This document shows positions 35,368-46,600 of a stretch of DNA of 64,000 bases, piece after piece. The stretch is from Liquidambar formosana (lineage: Eukaryota; Streptophyta; Magnoliopsida; Saxifragales; Altingiaceae). The notes beneath the pieces are model-generated. The model was not told the origin of the DNA. It saw nothing but the letters and a program-made list of their open reading frames with translations, and ran no database searches. The DNA lies in the NCBI GenBank assembly GCA_039720395.1, contig CM077820.1, positions 15,399,848 to 15,463,847 of the forward strand. Reading direction: 5' to 3'. Made by a program: the position numbers and the translations under genes. Numbering within the stretch: position 1 is the stretch's first letter; each line of letters opens with the position of its first letter.

Positions 35368-35931
35368 TAAGGGTGCAAATCGGTTCGGGCCAGAGGTGTT
35401 TCTGGACCAGACCGAACTAATTCGGGACTTCAAAATTTGTCCCGGAACCGGACTGATTTAGGCTTGGACCGGGACCGGGACCGGACCGAAAAATTCGGTC
35501 CGGGCCGGTCCGGTTCTTGGGTTCTTTTTTTTTTTTTTTTTTTTTTGAAGTTTTTTTTTTTTTTGGTAAAAGGTAAGAAATTTATTGAATAAGAATTATT
35601 ATTCATTGAATAATACTTATTTATTGAGTATAATACATTAATATTAACATATAATTATATATATAATCATATATATATTTGAATAATAATTATTTATTGA
35701 ATATAATACATTAATATTAACATACATATATATATATTTTGGAATTTGGGAATTCGGTTCGGTCCGGGACTAAACCCCCCTAAACCATGGCCCGGACCGA
35801 AGTAATTCAGGACTTAAGATTTTGGATTGGAACCGGAACCGGACCAAATTCGATTTGGCCCGGACCAAACCGGACCGAATTGCACGGAACGGTCCGGTCC
35901 TCGGGTCTACCCGAACCATTTTGCACCCCTA
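35368..35931. mobile_element. hAT-type MITE in P450 copy 2
   Basis: Ends TAAGGGTGCAAA / TTTTGCACCCCTA are inverted, and GGAAAAAC is duplicated exactly at 35360-35367 and 35932-35939 (8 bp, hAT-typical). Internal repeats of CGGTCCGG-type wording form further inverted pairs, and the centre is AT microsatellite. 564 bp, non-coding. Confidence 0.85.
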
Positions 35932-36293
35932 GGAAAAACATCAAAAATGTATGGTTTTCCCAACAATTCAACCATCTCATCCACCACTTGCTGATACTTA
36001 TCAATCACAATACTGCTCTTGCTACCCTCGCCATGCATTGTTCCACCCCACAACATGCTTATCACCACATTGCATAAAGTAAGAAATATATGCTCACCAA
36101 TATTAATTGGTGTACCTACTTTTCCACGCACCTCCTTTACCATTCCACGCACCTCTTGTCGCCGCAGCGCATAAGAAGCATCAAGCCTTGTGTACCTCAT
36201 CATTTCTTGAACAAAAACTTTCCTTAATCCGCGCCATTCAGGCCCATTAGGTCTCCACGCTATGTCAATCCCACCATAGGTGAGGGCTAGTCT

Positions 36294-36872
36294 CAGGGCG
36301 GAACCAAGAACTATAGGTTGGGGTGGCTGACTTGAAAAATTTATGGTATAATAGTTTTTTTTTAATGTTAAATTCTTACTATATATAAATATTATTAATA
36401 TAAATTCATGGATGAGTTTCCACTGTGTAAATTATTCCGAAAAAGTGTTCATAATTTTGTGGGCAAAATCATTCATAATAATCTTTTTAAAAAATTAGAA
36501 GGCAAAAGAATAATTTATTTTGGAATATTTTTGAGTGCGAAGACACAGAGTGACGGAAGAGGCTGAGGTCATAGTGAGGATCAGGAAACCAAGTTGCATT
36601 TGGGGACTGAGGAGGAAATAAAGAAAAAAAATAAATAGTATTGTATGTAATTTCACCAACCTTTCCATCTTTAAAGTTATCTTTTTCTTTCAAATTGAAG
36701 TTATTTTGGTAAAACTAAAATTGAATTTTGATTTGGTGAGGTGTGTTGCACCCACTTGCAATAGCCAACCTCTATACTTTTGACAATTGTTGGAAATCTA
36801 TTAGGCGGGACATTTTTTTCAAAAAATTTGCAAGGGCTATGCCCTCTTGGTCCTCACTATGTTCCGCCCCTG
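36294..36872. mobile_element. hAT-type MITE (CAGGGGCGGA ends) in P450 copy 2
   Basis: Starts CAGGGCGGAAC and ends GTTCCGCCCCTG. Flanks GCTAGTCT and TCTAGTCC agree at six of eight positions with the uninterrupted main copy in between, consistent with an 8-bp target duplication that has drifted. 579 bp, non-coding. Confidence 0.8.
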
Positions 36873-37195
36873 TCTAGTCCTGCAATGAGAGACAAAGCCA
36901 AGATTTTAGTTTAGAAGAGGCAAACTTTGGTTTGTTATTAGTATTTTATCTCTTAATTAATTCGAAAAATCAGAAAATCTTTTGTTCAAAATTTTTTTGT
37001 CTTGTCATTTATATGGAGGAAAAAAAAAGGGGGGGGGGGTGAGAAAGAAAAATAAAAGGGGTTTAAAAATATTTAAGGGTGGCAAATCTAGAATTTCAAA
37101 AAAGGGAAAAAAAAAAATTCAGGCGAGGCGACTGCCCCCCCGCCCCCAAGCCTTGTAGGCTGTAGCTTCATCCTTACCTGCAGCAGGTGGATCAC

Positions 37196-37957
37196 GGACA
37201 GTGGGAGGGGTTGCTTTGATAGTCAATGCGCAGTCTGCCTCCCCTTCTCCTGCATTTAAGCCTAGAAGGCATGCAGACTGTCATCGCTTGCTTGCTCATT
37301 TTCATGAGCGTTTTGAATTGCTCTGATATTAACGATACCGGCCGGCTTGTGTATAATCTTGGTGGAGAGGCATGGGTGATTTTCTTAACTTGGAAACAAA
37401 GGAAAAGTTTTAGGATCTGTTTGAGTGTCTAATTGAAAATTAAATAATTTTACAAATTTTACATATATGATATTAAAAAAACAAATTCACCCCTTTTATT
37501 TTAAAGGTTAGGATCAAGGATACAGTGTTTGCACTCAATTTTTAATACAATTCCTAAACTATTCGATGTCAAAGGTCTTCAATAAAGTCAAGTGAAAAAA
37601 TAAGTACCAAAATAATGTAACCCTAGGAATCACTGTTCCACCAATTAGAATTTATTACTGGTATTATTTCTAGTCATACATCATACTATTGTATTATATA
37701 TAGAGAAAATGCATTATATGAGCACCCATATGGGTTTATTGACAATTATCCTTTTATTTTAAGCGATATTGTATAAATCCCAAAGACAAGTATTGTACCA
37801 TTGGATAATTTAACTATACATAGGCACATGATCCAAACCTTCATGTTCTCTCATTCAATAATTAGTTACCCAAACTCTCCATGAACTTCGACTTGCCCTT
37901 AAGAACTCATTTTAACATTTTAAGTTCTAGTATTACACTAACCATAAGCCATTAAGG
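37196..37957. other. no gene; one short block shared with 19180-19300
   Basis: GAGCGTTTTGA and AACTTGGAAACA wording near 37310-37400 recurs near 19190-19290, so an unidentified dispersed fragment is present. No supported gene. Confidence 0.35.
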
Positions 37958-38410
37958 TTGTGTTTGGATGATGAATTTGGACAAAAATCATGAAATGTTG
38001 AAATGACGGAATTTCAATGCTCATGATGTATAACTATCAAAAGTTTAAAGCTCCTTATTTGGCTAAACTTCTTAAAAGCATGAAAATATTCGAGAGAAGT
38101 GGGTGGTGCGTGTTGGTGGTGGTGATGGGGCCGTGGTGCTCTCTAAGTTGTCCTGATTTTCGTTTTGTTATAGATTAAAATTGAAATATCTAATAGAAGT
38201 TCTTGGGACATATTTGAAACCTTGAAATTTCAAATTGAAATTCTGACTTGAAGGTTAGAAATTCCAAGTTTAATTACTATCTAAACATCTTTAAATTTGA
38301 GAAATTTCGTTTTCAAGGTAAATATATTCCACTTAAAAATTTTATCTCAAAACACAATAAATTCTGTTTTGATGACAAATTCCGGTTAAAAGTTCCGCAC
38401 CCAAACACAA
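37958..38410. mobile_element. MITE-like element with TTGTGTTTGG ends
   Basis: TTGTGTTTGG at 37958 and CCAAACACAA ending 38410 are exact inverse ends, with TTAA on both sides. The centre contains AAATTTCAAATTGAAATT self-complementary tracts. Probably PIF/Harbinger-like; the superfamily is uncertain. Confidence 0.5.
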
Positions 38411-38425
38411 TTAAAAGATCTATAT

Positions 38426-38757
38426 TGTTGTAAAACCAAGAATTTAGAACAAGTTATAAGGAGAATAAATTTCTCATTCATCTTCTTTGATTTCCATCTG
38501 AATGTATAAACATTATACAAGGATCAGCAAAACTCTTTGAGACACACTGTCTCAGTCTCCTCCCTTCATTCTCTCCTAACTCTCCGAATACTTCTCTACT
38601 TTCTCTTCTTTCTCCCCTTCCCCTTTTATCTTTGTTTGTATTTGGTCCTCATGATGGGATTACCTAACCCACTTATGAAGTGGTGTTCCCATTATCACAA
38701 AGTGGAGGGGGTGTGGACATCCACTCAATGTCCACTCAATGTTTAATATTCATAACA
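38426..38757 (-). mobile_element. 3' LTR of the copia element
   Basis: Read on minus it starts TGTTATGAATATTAAAC, directly after the purine tract CCAAGGGGGAGTG, and ends TTGGTTTTACAACA. 332 bp. The outer flank is TATAT (38421-38425). The partner 5' LTR lies beyond the right end of the window or is lost, so age cannot be read from it. Confidence 0.8.
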
Positions 38758-39015
38758 CTCCCCCTTGGATGTCCACCACACTAAGATAATGTGCCTCGTT
38801 AAAAACCTTACTAGAAAAACCCAGTGGGAAAAAACTAGTGAAGGAAAAGAGTACAACATTTTTGTAAATCTTAGAGTGGTGTTGGACGCACTAAAGAAAC
38901 TGCCTCATTAAAACCTTGCCAGGAAAACCCAATGGGACAAAACCTAGGCGAAGGAAAAAGAGTACAGCGTGAATATGTCCAAAAATGAATACTCCCCCTG
39001 ATAAGAAGATAAGTA
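38758..39015 (-). other. copia region between pol and 3' LTR
   Basis: Untranslated region of the copia element ending in the polypurine tract. It contains a diverged pair of blocks (TGGGTTTT(C/T)CTGGCAAGG and relatives), giving two similar about 100-bp halves. No coding. Confidence 0.6.
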
Positions 39016-40858
39016 TCAACTTAACTTATCGCAAACCCGACGCATTCCAATGCCATATACCAATTTCTTGAATGTTGACGATGGTAAGGCCTTGGTAAAT
39101 AAATCCGCAAGATTATCAGTGGAACGTATTTGCTTCACATCAATTTCATGCCTCTGCTGGAGTTCATGAGTGTAGAAGAACTTTGGTGAAATGTGTTTGG
39201 TTCTATCACTTTTGATGTACCCTCCTTGAATTTGCGCAATACATGCAGCATTATCTTCATAAATTGTTGTTGGCATACTTTTAATCAGAGGTAACCCATA
39301 TGTGTCTCGAATGTGATGGACTACAGATCTTAACCATACACATTCACAACTTGCTTCATGGAGTGCAAGTATCTCAGAGTGATTAGAAGATGTAGCAATT
39401 AAAGTCTGCTTTGTAGATCGCCAAGAGATCGCTGTATTGCCACATGTAAATACATACCCTGTTTGTGAGCGAGCTTTGTGAGGATCAGAAAGGTATCCAG
39501 AATCTGCATATCCTTCTAAACAAAGACCACGTGCTAATTCCTTTGAGTAAAACAAACCCATATCTGTAGTTCCACGAAGGTAGCGTAAAATATTTTTAAT
39601 ACCATTCCAGTGTCGTCGAGTTGGAGTAGAACTGAATCTTGCTAATAAGTTGACTGAAAATGCTATATCAGGCCTAGTACATTGTGCTAAATATAACAAA
39701 GCACCTATTGTACTAAGATATGGTACTTCAGGACCAAGTAGCATTTCATTATCTTCTTTGGGGCGAAATGGATCTTTCTTAATATCAAGAGATCGAACTA
39801 CCATGGGAGAACTTAGTGGATACGCTTTATCCATATTAAAACGTTTGAATACCTTTTCGGTATAAGCTGATTGATGGATAAGAATTCCATTTGATTTATG
39901 CTTAATCTGCAGGCCGAGACAATATTTTGTTCTCCCTAAATCTTTCATCTCAAATTCTTTTTTTAAATATTCAGCAGCTTTCATGAGCTCTTCAGGAGTC
40001 CCAATTAAATTTATATCATCAACATAGACTGCAATGATGGCGAATCCAGATTCTGATTTCTTTATAAATACACAAGGGCATATAGGATTATTAATATATC
40101 CTTCTTTAACTAAGTACTCACTGAGACGATTATACCACATTCTTCCAGATTGTTTTAATCCATACAAGGATCGTCTCAGTTTAATTGAGTACATATTTCG
40201 TGGTTGTGATGTATTTGCTTCAGTCAATTTGAATCCTTCGGGGATCTTCATATATATATCTGCATCTAACTTTCCATATAAATATGCAGTAACTACGTCC
40301 ATAAGACGCATGTCAAGTCCTTCTGAGACTGACAGACTAATTAAATATCGAAATGTAATGGCATCCATTACAGGTGAATATGTTTCTTCATAATCAATCC
40401 CAGGTCTCTGCAGGAAACCTTGTGCTACTAAACGAGCTTTATATCTGACGATCTCATTTTTATCATTACGCTTTCTTACAAACACCCGTTTGTAACCCAC
40501 GGGTTTCACATCATTAGGTGTTAGGACTACAGGTCCAAATACTTTACATTTTTCTAGCGAATCCAATTCTGCTTGGATTGCTTCTTTTCACTTTAACCAA
40601 TCAGGTCTACTGTGACATTCGTCTACAGTGCGTGGTTCGAGATCATCATCATCTTTCGAAATTTCAGTAGCTACTGCGAAAGAAAATACATCATTAATAA
40701 CCACTTCTGATTGATCCCACAATTCTTTTGTACATGTATAGTTTATGGAAATTTCTTCATTTGCATGTACATATGCCTCTTTATTGTTTTCTGTCTCTTC
40801 AGGGACATTTTCCTCTTCAGGAGTTATTAAATCAGAATTTGTGGGAATATTTATTTCT
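39016..40858 (-). pseudogene. Ty1/copia pol: reverse transcriptase and RNase H (left part)
   Basis: Minus-strand frame with KARLVAQGFLQRPGIDYEETYSPV, SLYGLKQSGRMWY, YVDD (AVYVDDINLIG), LLYLAQCTRPDIAFSV, RNase H GYADSGYLSDP and the KHISPKFFYTHELQ end: a copia RT-RNase H. A single TGA (40590-40588) in place of the tryptophan of DWLKWKEA interrupts it. Left of 40588 it is open for 516 codons. The frame is cut at 40858 by the gypsy element and resumes at 62796. Confidence 0.9.
40854..40858. repeat. target duplication of the gypsy element, left (TTTCT)
   Basis: TTTCT directly precedes TGTAACAACCG at 40859. The same five bases follow ...GGGTCGTGACA at 62796-62800. Confidence 0.9.
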
Positions 40859-41207
40859 TGTAACAACCGTAATTTGAAAGTAAGGTATTAAGGGTTTAAG
40901 CTGCTGAATTTTGGCTAAGTGTGGGGAAAAAGTGAATTTTCGTAAATCTTTGTTTTTAAAGATAATTTTTGGCGGTAATAGAAGTTTATAATATTATAAG
41001 ACTTCTGTGATTTTATGGGATTTTATTAGCATGTTTGGATTGGATTCCTCACATGTTTGTTTTAGGAAAATCTGTCGGGTGACAGATTTTGTACTAAAAC
41101 TTGGAAATGAGATTTTGATATACTTGGAATTTGATTTTTCTGATATTTTATTTGGATTCAAATGGGGGGTTATTTGCTTATTTTCATTAAATAACTTAAA
41201 GTAAAAA

Positions 41208-41397
41208 AGGGCATCATATCTATCAGGGAACCATCGTCCCTATAGAAAGGTCAATCCAATTTGCAGACAAATTCCCAGATGAAATTAAGGACAAAAAACA
41301 ATTGCAAATATTTTTAGGGTGTCTTAATTACATTACAGACTTTTACCCTAATCTTAGCCAAGAGTGTGCCATTCTTAGGAAGAGACTTCGAAAAGAT
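41208..41397 (+). pseudogene. pararetroviral RT fragment
   Basis: Matches about 48631-48825 of the main copy (GGGCATCATATCTATCAGGG onward) with a handful of substitutions. Joined to the inverted copy at 41397-41400 over a few bases of shared TCTT/TCCT sequence. Confidence 0.85.
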
Positions 41398-42626
41398 CTT
41401 AGTAAGTCTTTGTCCATAACAAAGGGTATACTAAGCATCATTATGCCTGGCGGTATTTCCATTTCTGTTTTAGTTGGCGACATATTCTGAGATTCCTCTT
41501 CAGAATTGTCTTCTTGCTGGTTTGTTGCCGATTCATAGTATGGGTATGAAATGTTGCTATTTCTTACTCCTTGCAAGTTTGGTTGAGTCCGAGGATTTAC
41601 CAAAGGAGTTTCAGGTTCAAGATCTGGAACTTCAGAACTTGAAGATGAATTTTGTCTAAAGATTCTTATTGGTACAGCTGAACAAGATGCTCGTGAAGAG
41701 CAAGATGCACGAGAAGAATCTGGAATTTCAGTAATTATTGGCTTAGAATTCGGTAGCCTAAAGGACTGGGTAAAAGGAGCATTAAATCTAATCCCTGCAC
41801 TCCCATCCGAATATTCTACCATTTGCTTAATCTTTGTTGTTTGCTTTGTTTCTTGTTGCAATTGTTCAGAGGGCTGAACAACTTCAATAGCGTCTGGAAT
41901 TTTCCATTCTTCTGGAAATTTTAACTCAGACCATATTAAAGTTTTAGGTATTATTGCATTTTCTTTGTCTTTCAAATTACTTTGCAATAGAATTGTTTTG
42001 CCTTTTTCACTTCTTCTTTTGACAACAGGAGTATTTACCAAAGTAGAATACACCCTGTATTGCGTTCTGTAAATGATTGCAAGAGGTTGAGATCCTGCCT
42101 TCATTTCAGAATTGTGAATTTTGACATTTAATGTTAGAGCATCCAAAATATTTTTATCTGCTAAACTTATAGTAAAATCCGGATAGCAGTTAAAATATAC
42201 TGGTCCAGCATGGAGACCAGATTGGATTCCTCCTAACATTGTCTTTTCAAAATTATTGAACCTACAGTCTCTAAGTGCCATGAATAGAGACATGTTAAGT
42301 CCATCTCTTCCTAGGGGTTTAGCACAGACTTGTACTGATCCCACATGTAGGAATTTATAGTTGTCTTCCAAATGTCTTTTAATTACTTCCTCATGGAAGA
42401 GTAATATTGTCTTATGTTCTCCATCCATTACTATTGTCTCTTCACTGGTTCTAACTTTGAACCCAGAGAAGAATCTATTGCCTTCATAAATTTCTGTTGC
42501 AGGTATTTTTGGTAATTTCCAGTTGCAAAGTTTTTTATTGTCTACAACATATTCCCATTCTTCAGGAATATCTGTCTCCTCACTAGAGGAAGCAGCTGAT
42601 CTCATTGACATCATCCTAGTAAACAT
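41343..42626 (-). pseudogene. inverted, 3'-truncated copy of the viral polyprotein start (movement protein region)
   Basis: The frame starts at ATG 42626 and matches the first about 408 codons of the main polyprotein, with only about five amino-acid differences that I can see (for example W/R at residue 24 and A/S in the NxPFTQ block). It then runs into unrelated sequence at the rearrangement junction near 41400. It covers the 30K-type movement protein domain but no replication enzymes. Confidence 0.88.
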
Positions 42627-43490
42627 TGCTACCTATGGTCTCTATACACCATACACTTAGGTAAAGGTCTTACTACGGGACTTACTCACCTCTGCCCTAC
42701 TGCCCACCTGAAATATGCATGCACAGATAAACAGATAACAATATGCACTATTCCTATGGCTCTGATACGAACAACACCCAGGAATGAAGATGCAGATATT
42801 AAATCAGAATTGAAATATATGATAAATAATAAAAAATCTGCAAAATAGAAATTGCCAGATAAAAGTAAGCTTTTATATAAATAAAAACTTACAAAATTGC
42901 CAAAATAGTATTGCGGAGTTACAATTGCTGTTGACAAAGGTTGCCTGATGGAGGTATTACAAAGGTGAATGGAAGGATTTGCTATTACAAGTGGAGGAAA
43001 ACTGCTCAACATTAAACAATTTTCGACCTGGAGGGAAAGTAGCTGATAGATAGACGATTTCCGACCCCTAATACAATTGCCAACCTCTCCTTATATAGGA
43101 AGAGGGAGAGGAGAAAGCCTAAAGCTCATCATGAAGCCAGGCTGTCGGTGTTGTCTTGTTGCTGGTACTGTTGGCTTGTGAATGGTATCTCACTGTTTAC
43201 TTTTGCTGAGTGGAGATACTGTTGCCTTGTGATTGTCTGCTTTTGTACCGAAAGCATTACTGTTGCCATGTAATAGTCTGCTTTGCACCGAAAGCAGTAC
43301 TGTTGTCATGTGGGTGGAATGATTGCTTCTGCCAGGATGATTACTGGCTACTGTTGCCATGTGAAGCTTTAATCAAATTGTCTGCAATTGAATTTGTCTT
43401 TGCCTGAAGACTGATGGGGGATAGGAGGAAGAATCCCAAAACAGTCATCTTCGTTGTTATCTCCCAAATTGACTGAGCCACAACAAAGAT
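42627..43490 (-). promoter_or_regulatory. inverted viral leader, primer-binding site and promoter region
   Basis: Reverse copy of the viral intergenic region: the leader next to the ATG, then TATCAGAGCC (about 42757-42766 on minus), the T-rich region, a TATATAAGG box (43097-43089), the repeated CAACAGTA motifs and the polyprotein end down to the position equivalent to 50650. It would drive transcription leftward into the truncated movement-protein frame. Confidence 0.75.
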
Positions 43491-43504
43491 TAAGTGTATA
43501 TTGT

Positions 43505-43514
43505 TATCAGAGCC
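43505..43514 (+). promoter_or_regulatory. pararetroviral minus-strand primer-binding site
   Basis: TATCAGAGCC, the core of the initiator-tRNA-Met complementary site used by caulimovirids, lies at the start of the full viral unit. Bases 5' of it (43490-43504) differ from the viral sequence seen in the inverted copy and look like filler, so this copy starts at the site. Confidence 0.75.
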
Positions 43515-43645
43515 ATAGGAATAGTGCATATTGTTATCTGTTTATCTGTGCATGCATATTTCAGGTGGGCAGTAGGGCAGAGGTGAGTAAGTCCCGTAGT
43601 AAGACCTTTACCTAAGTGTATGGTGTATAGAGACCATAGGTAGCA

Positions 43646-46600
43646 ATGTTTACTAGGATGATGTCAATGAGATCAGCTGCTTCCTCTAGTGAGGAGACAG
43701 ATATTCCTGAAGAACGGGAATATGTTGTAGACAATAAAAAACTTTGCAACTGGAAATTACCAAAAATACCTGCAACAGAAATTTATGAAGGCAATAGATT
43801 CTTCTCTGGGTTCAAAGTTAGAACCAGTGAAGAGACAATAGTAATGGATGGAGAACATAAGACAATATTACTCTTCCATGAGGAAGTAATTAAAAGACAT
43901 TTGGAAGACAACTATAAATTCCTACATGTGGGATCAGTACAAGTCTGTGCTAAACCCCTAGGAAGAGATGGACTTAACATGTCTCTATTCATGGCACTTA
44001 GAGACTGTAGGTTCAATAATTTTGAAAAGACAATGTTAGGAGGAATCCAATCTGGTCTCCATGCTGGACCAGTATATTTTAACTGCTATCCGGATTTTAC
44101 TATAAGTTTAGCAGATAAAAATATTTTGGATGCTCTAACATTAAATGTCAAAATTCACAATTCTGAAATGAAGGCAGGATCTCAACCTCTTGCAATCATT
44201 TACAGAACGCAATACAGGGTGTATTCTACTTTGGTAAATACTACTGTTGTCAAAAGAAGAAGTGAAAAAGGCAAAACAATTCTATTGCAAAGTAATTTGA
44301 AAGACAAAGAAAATGCAATAATACCTAAAACTTTAATATGGTCTGAGTTAAAATTTCCAGAAGAATGGAAAATTCCAGACGCTATTGAAGTTGTTCAGCC
44401 CTCTGACCAATTGCAACAAGAAACAAAGCAAACAACAAAGATTAAGCAAATGGTAGAATATTCGGATGGGAGTGCAGGGATTAGATTTAATTCTCCTTTT
44501 ACCCAGTCCTTTAGGCTACCGAATTCTAAGCCAATAATTACTGAAATTCCAGATTCTTCTCGTGCATCTTGCTCTTCACGAGCATCTTGTTCAGCTGTAC
44601 CAGTAAGAATCTTTAGACAAAATTCATCTTCAAGCTCTGAAGTTCCAGATCTTGAACCTGAAACTCCTTTGGTAAATCCTCGGACTCAACCAAACTTGCA
44701 AGGAGTAAGAAATAGCAACATTTCATACCCATACTATGAATCGGCAACAAACCAGCAAGAAGACAATTCTGAAGAGGAATCTCAGAATATGTCGCCAACT
44801 AAAACAGAAATGGAAATACCGCCAGGCATAATGATGCTTAGTATACCCTTTGTTATGGACAAAGACTTACTAAGAACAGAATTTATGCTTGACAAAAACA
44901 AAGAAAAAAGAAGACAATTTTTTGAAACACATGACAAAGATCAACAAAGCCAAATACGTACACAATGGTGTACGTATATGGAGAAAAATCAATTCCATAT
45001 ATACTTTTTTGAATGGTTTGAAAAGGTATATACTATGGAAAGACAAATAAATGTAACAAGCAAAAATACGACTACTTGGCAATTAACTTCAAGTAATCAG
45101 CTGGTAGAATCTGTTCATCCTCCCCTTGAACAGATCAAAATACCATATTATAAGGTAAGTGTAACAGCTGCACCTTATAAAGTCAAAACAGAAGAAGAAA
45201 CTCAGCCAACAGGAAAGGATATTAAAAATATCTTTGAGCAAAACAATTATACAAATCAACACATTAAGACAATTGCAGAACAATTAACCAGAGTTGAGAA
45301 CCTGGTTCAACAGGAAGCAATATTACCTAAGCAACAGGATGAAAAACCCCTTTTCATTCCTCATGAAATACCTAAGCAATATACTAGACAATTGGCTAGG
45401 GGACAATTACATGCAGAAATTCAAGAAAGAATCAGACTTCTTGATGATGTAATTGGCAAATCTGTGGTTCAAGATACTCCACAGAAACCCCAAGCAAGTT
45501 CTAGTAAAACAATTACTGTAATAACACAAAACAATAATATCATTGATTCTGAAACAGAAGCTGATGATATTATGCAACAATTCAAGCAACAAGAAAATTC
45601 GGCTGTTAATGCTATAAGGCATGCCCAGCCAATAAAAAACGTTTACCAGTATCCTTCTTTCCCAGATATGAAAATCGAAGAAAGAGGAAACTACCATCAA
45701 GCTTCATATCATGGAGGAACTATCTATGAGTGGAACATTGATGGATTAACGCAATATCAGATACAGAACTTATTACACCAAATGACAATGGTAAGTTCTG
45801 CTTATCAGGCAAAAGACTCAGAAATATCTGATCACGCCATAGCACATTCTTTGGTTGCTGGTTTTACTGGACAACTAAAGGGTTGGTGGGATCATACGCT
45901 AACACATGCTGAAAAACAGGCAATATTATATGCAATAAAAACTGATCACCAAGGCAATATAATTAAAACTGAAGAAGGAGAAGAGATTGAGGACGCAGTG
46001 TCAACTTTACTCTTCACAATCTCCAAACATTTTGTTGGAGATCCTTCTAAGTTAAAAGATACTACTGCAGAAATATTGGCAAATCTCAAATGTAAAAGAT
46101 TAGGTGATTTTAAATGGTATAAGGATGCTTTCTTAACGAAGGTTTTCTTAAGACTAGATAATAATCAACCTTTCTGGAAAGAAAAATTTATATCTGGATT
46201 ACCAACATTATTTGCAGAAACAATAAGGACAAAACTCAAGGATCAAAATAATGGAATGATCCCTTGGGAAAAATTGACATATGGAGATTTGATTAGTACA
46301 ATTCATCAAGCTGGAATAGCCCAGTGTACTCAATTTAAACTCCAGCAACAAATGAAAAAAGAGAAAATTAGAAATAAACAAGAATTTGGTTCATTCTGTG
46401 AACAATTTGGGTTTACTTCTATTAAGACAAATCCAAAGAAATATCGCAAATCCTCTTCTAGATATCATAAAAAATATCATAGAAGAAGGTCTCAAGGCAA
46501 ACCATCTGATAATCAGTATTATCAGAAGACAAATTCAAATAAGCAAAAAGATCATCACAGACCAAATCCTAAAAAACAATACAGAAAGAAATCTAATAAG

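Larger units (their letters stand above)
34930..37195 (-). pseudogene. CYP706-like P450, truncated second copy with two MITE insertions
   Basis: Duplicates 27690-28780 of the main copy: the last codons of exon 1 (RDPPAA), intron 1 with a canonical donor CTGCAG|GTAAGG, exon 2, and the start of intron 2 (to about 34930). Exon 3 with the haem site is absent. Exon 2 is split by a 564-bp hAT-type element and, at its 5' end, by a 579-bp element. A 5-base insertion before the SKGSKD-equivalent also shifts the frame. The glutamine codon that is TGA in the main copy is intact here (CAACAA), so the two copies have independent lesions. Confidence 0.85.

Noticed and set aside
39650..40393. + strand open frames over the copia RT
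   Set aside because: Antisense shadows of the minus-strand RT/RNase H frame.
41007..41204. 65-codon ORF in the gypsy LTR, repeated at 60996
   Set aside because: Present only because the LTR is duplicated; low-complexity hydrophobic translation with no family features.
43210..43407. Small + strand ORF before the viral polyprotein, and its twin at 50726-50923 on minus
   Set aside because: Both are antisense readings of the viral promoter repeats and polyprotein end; no start context or protein features.
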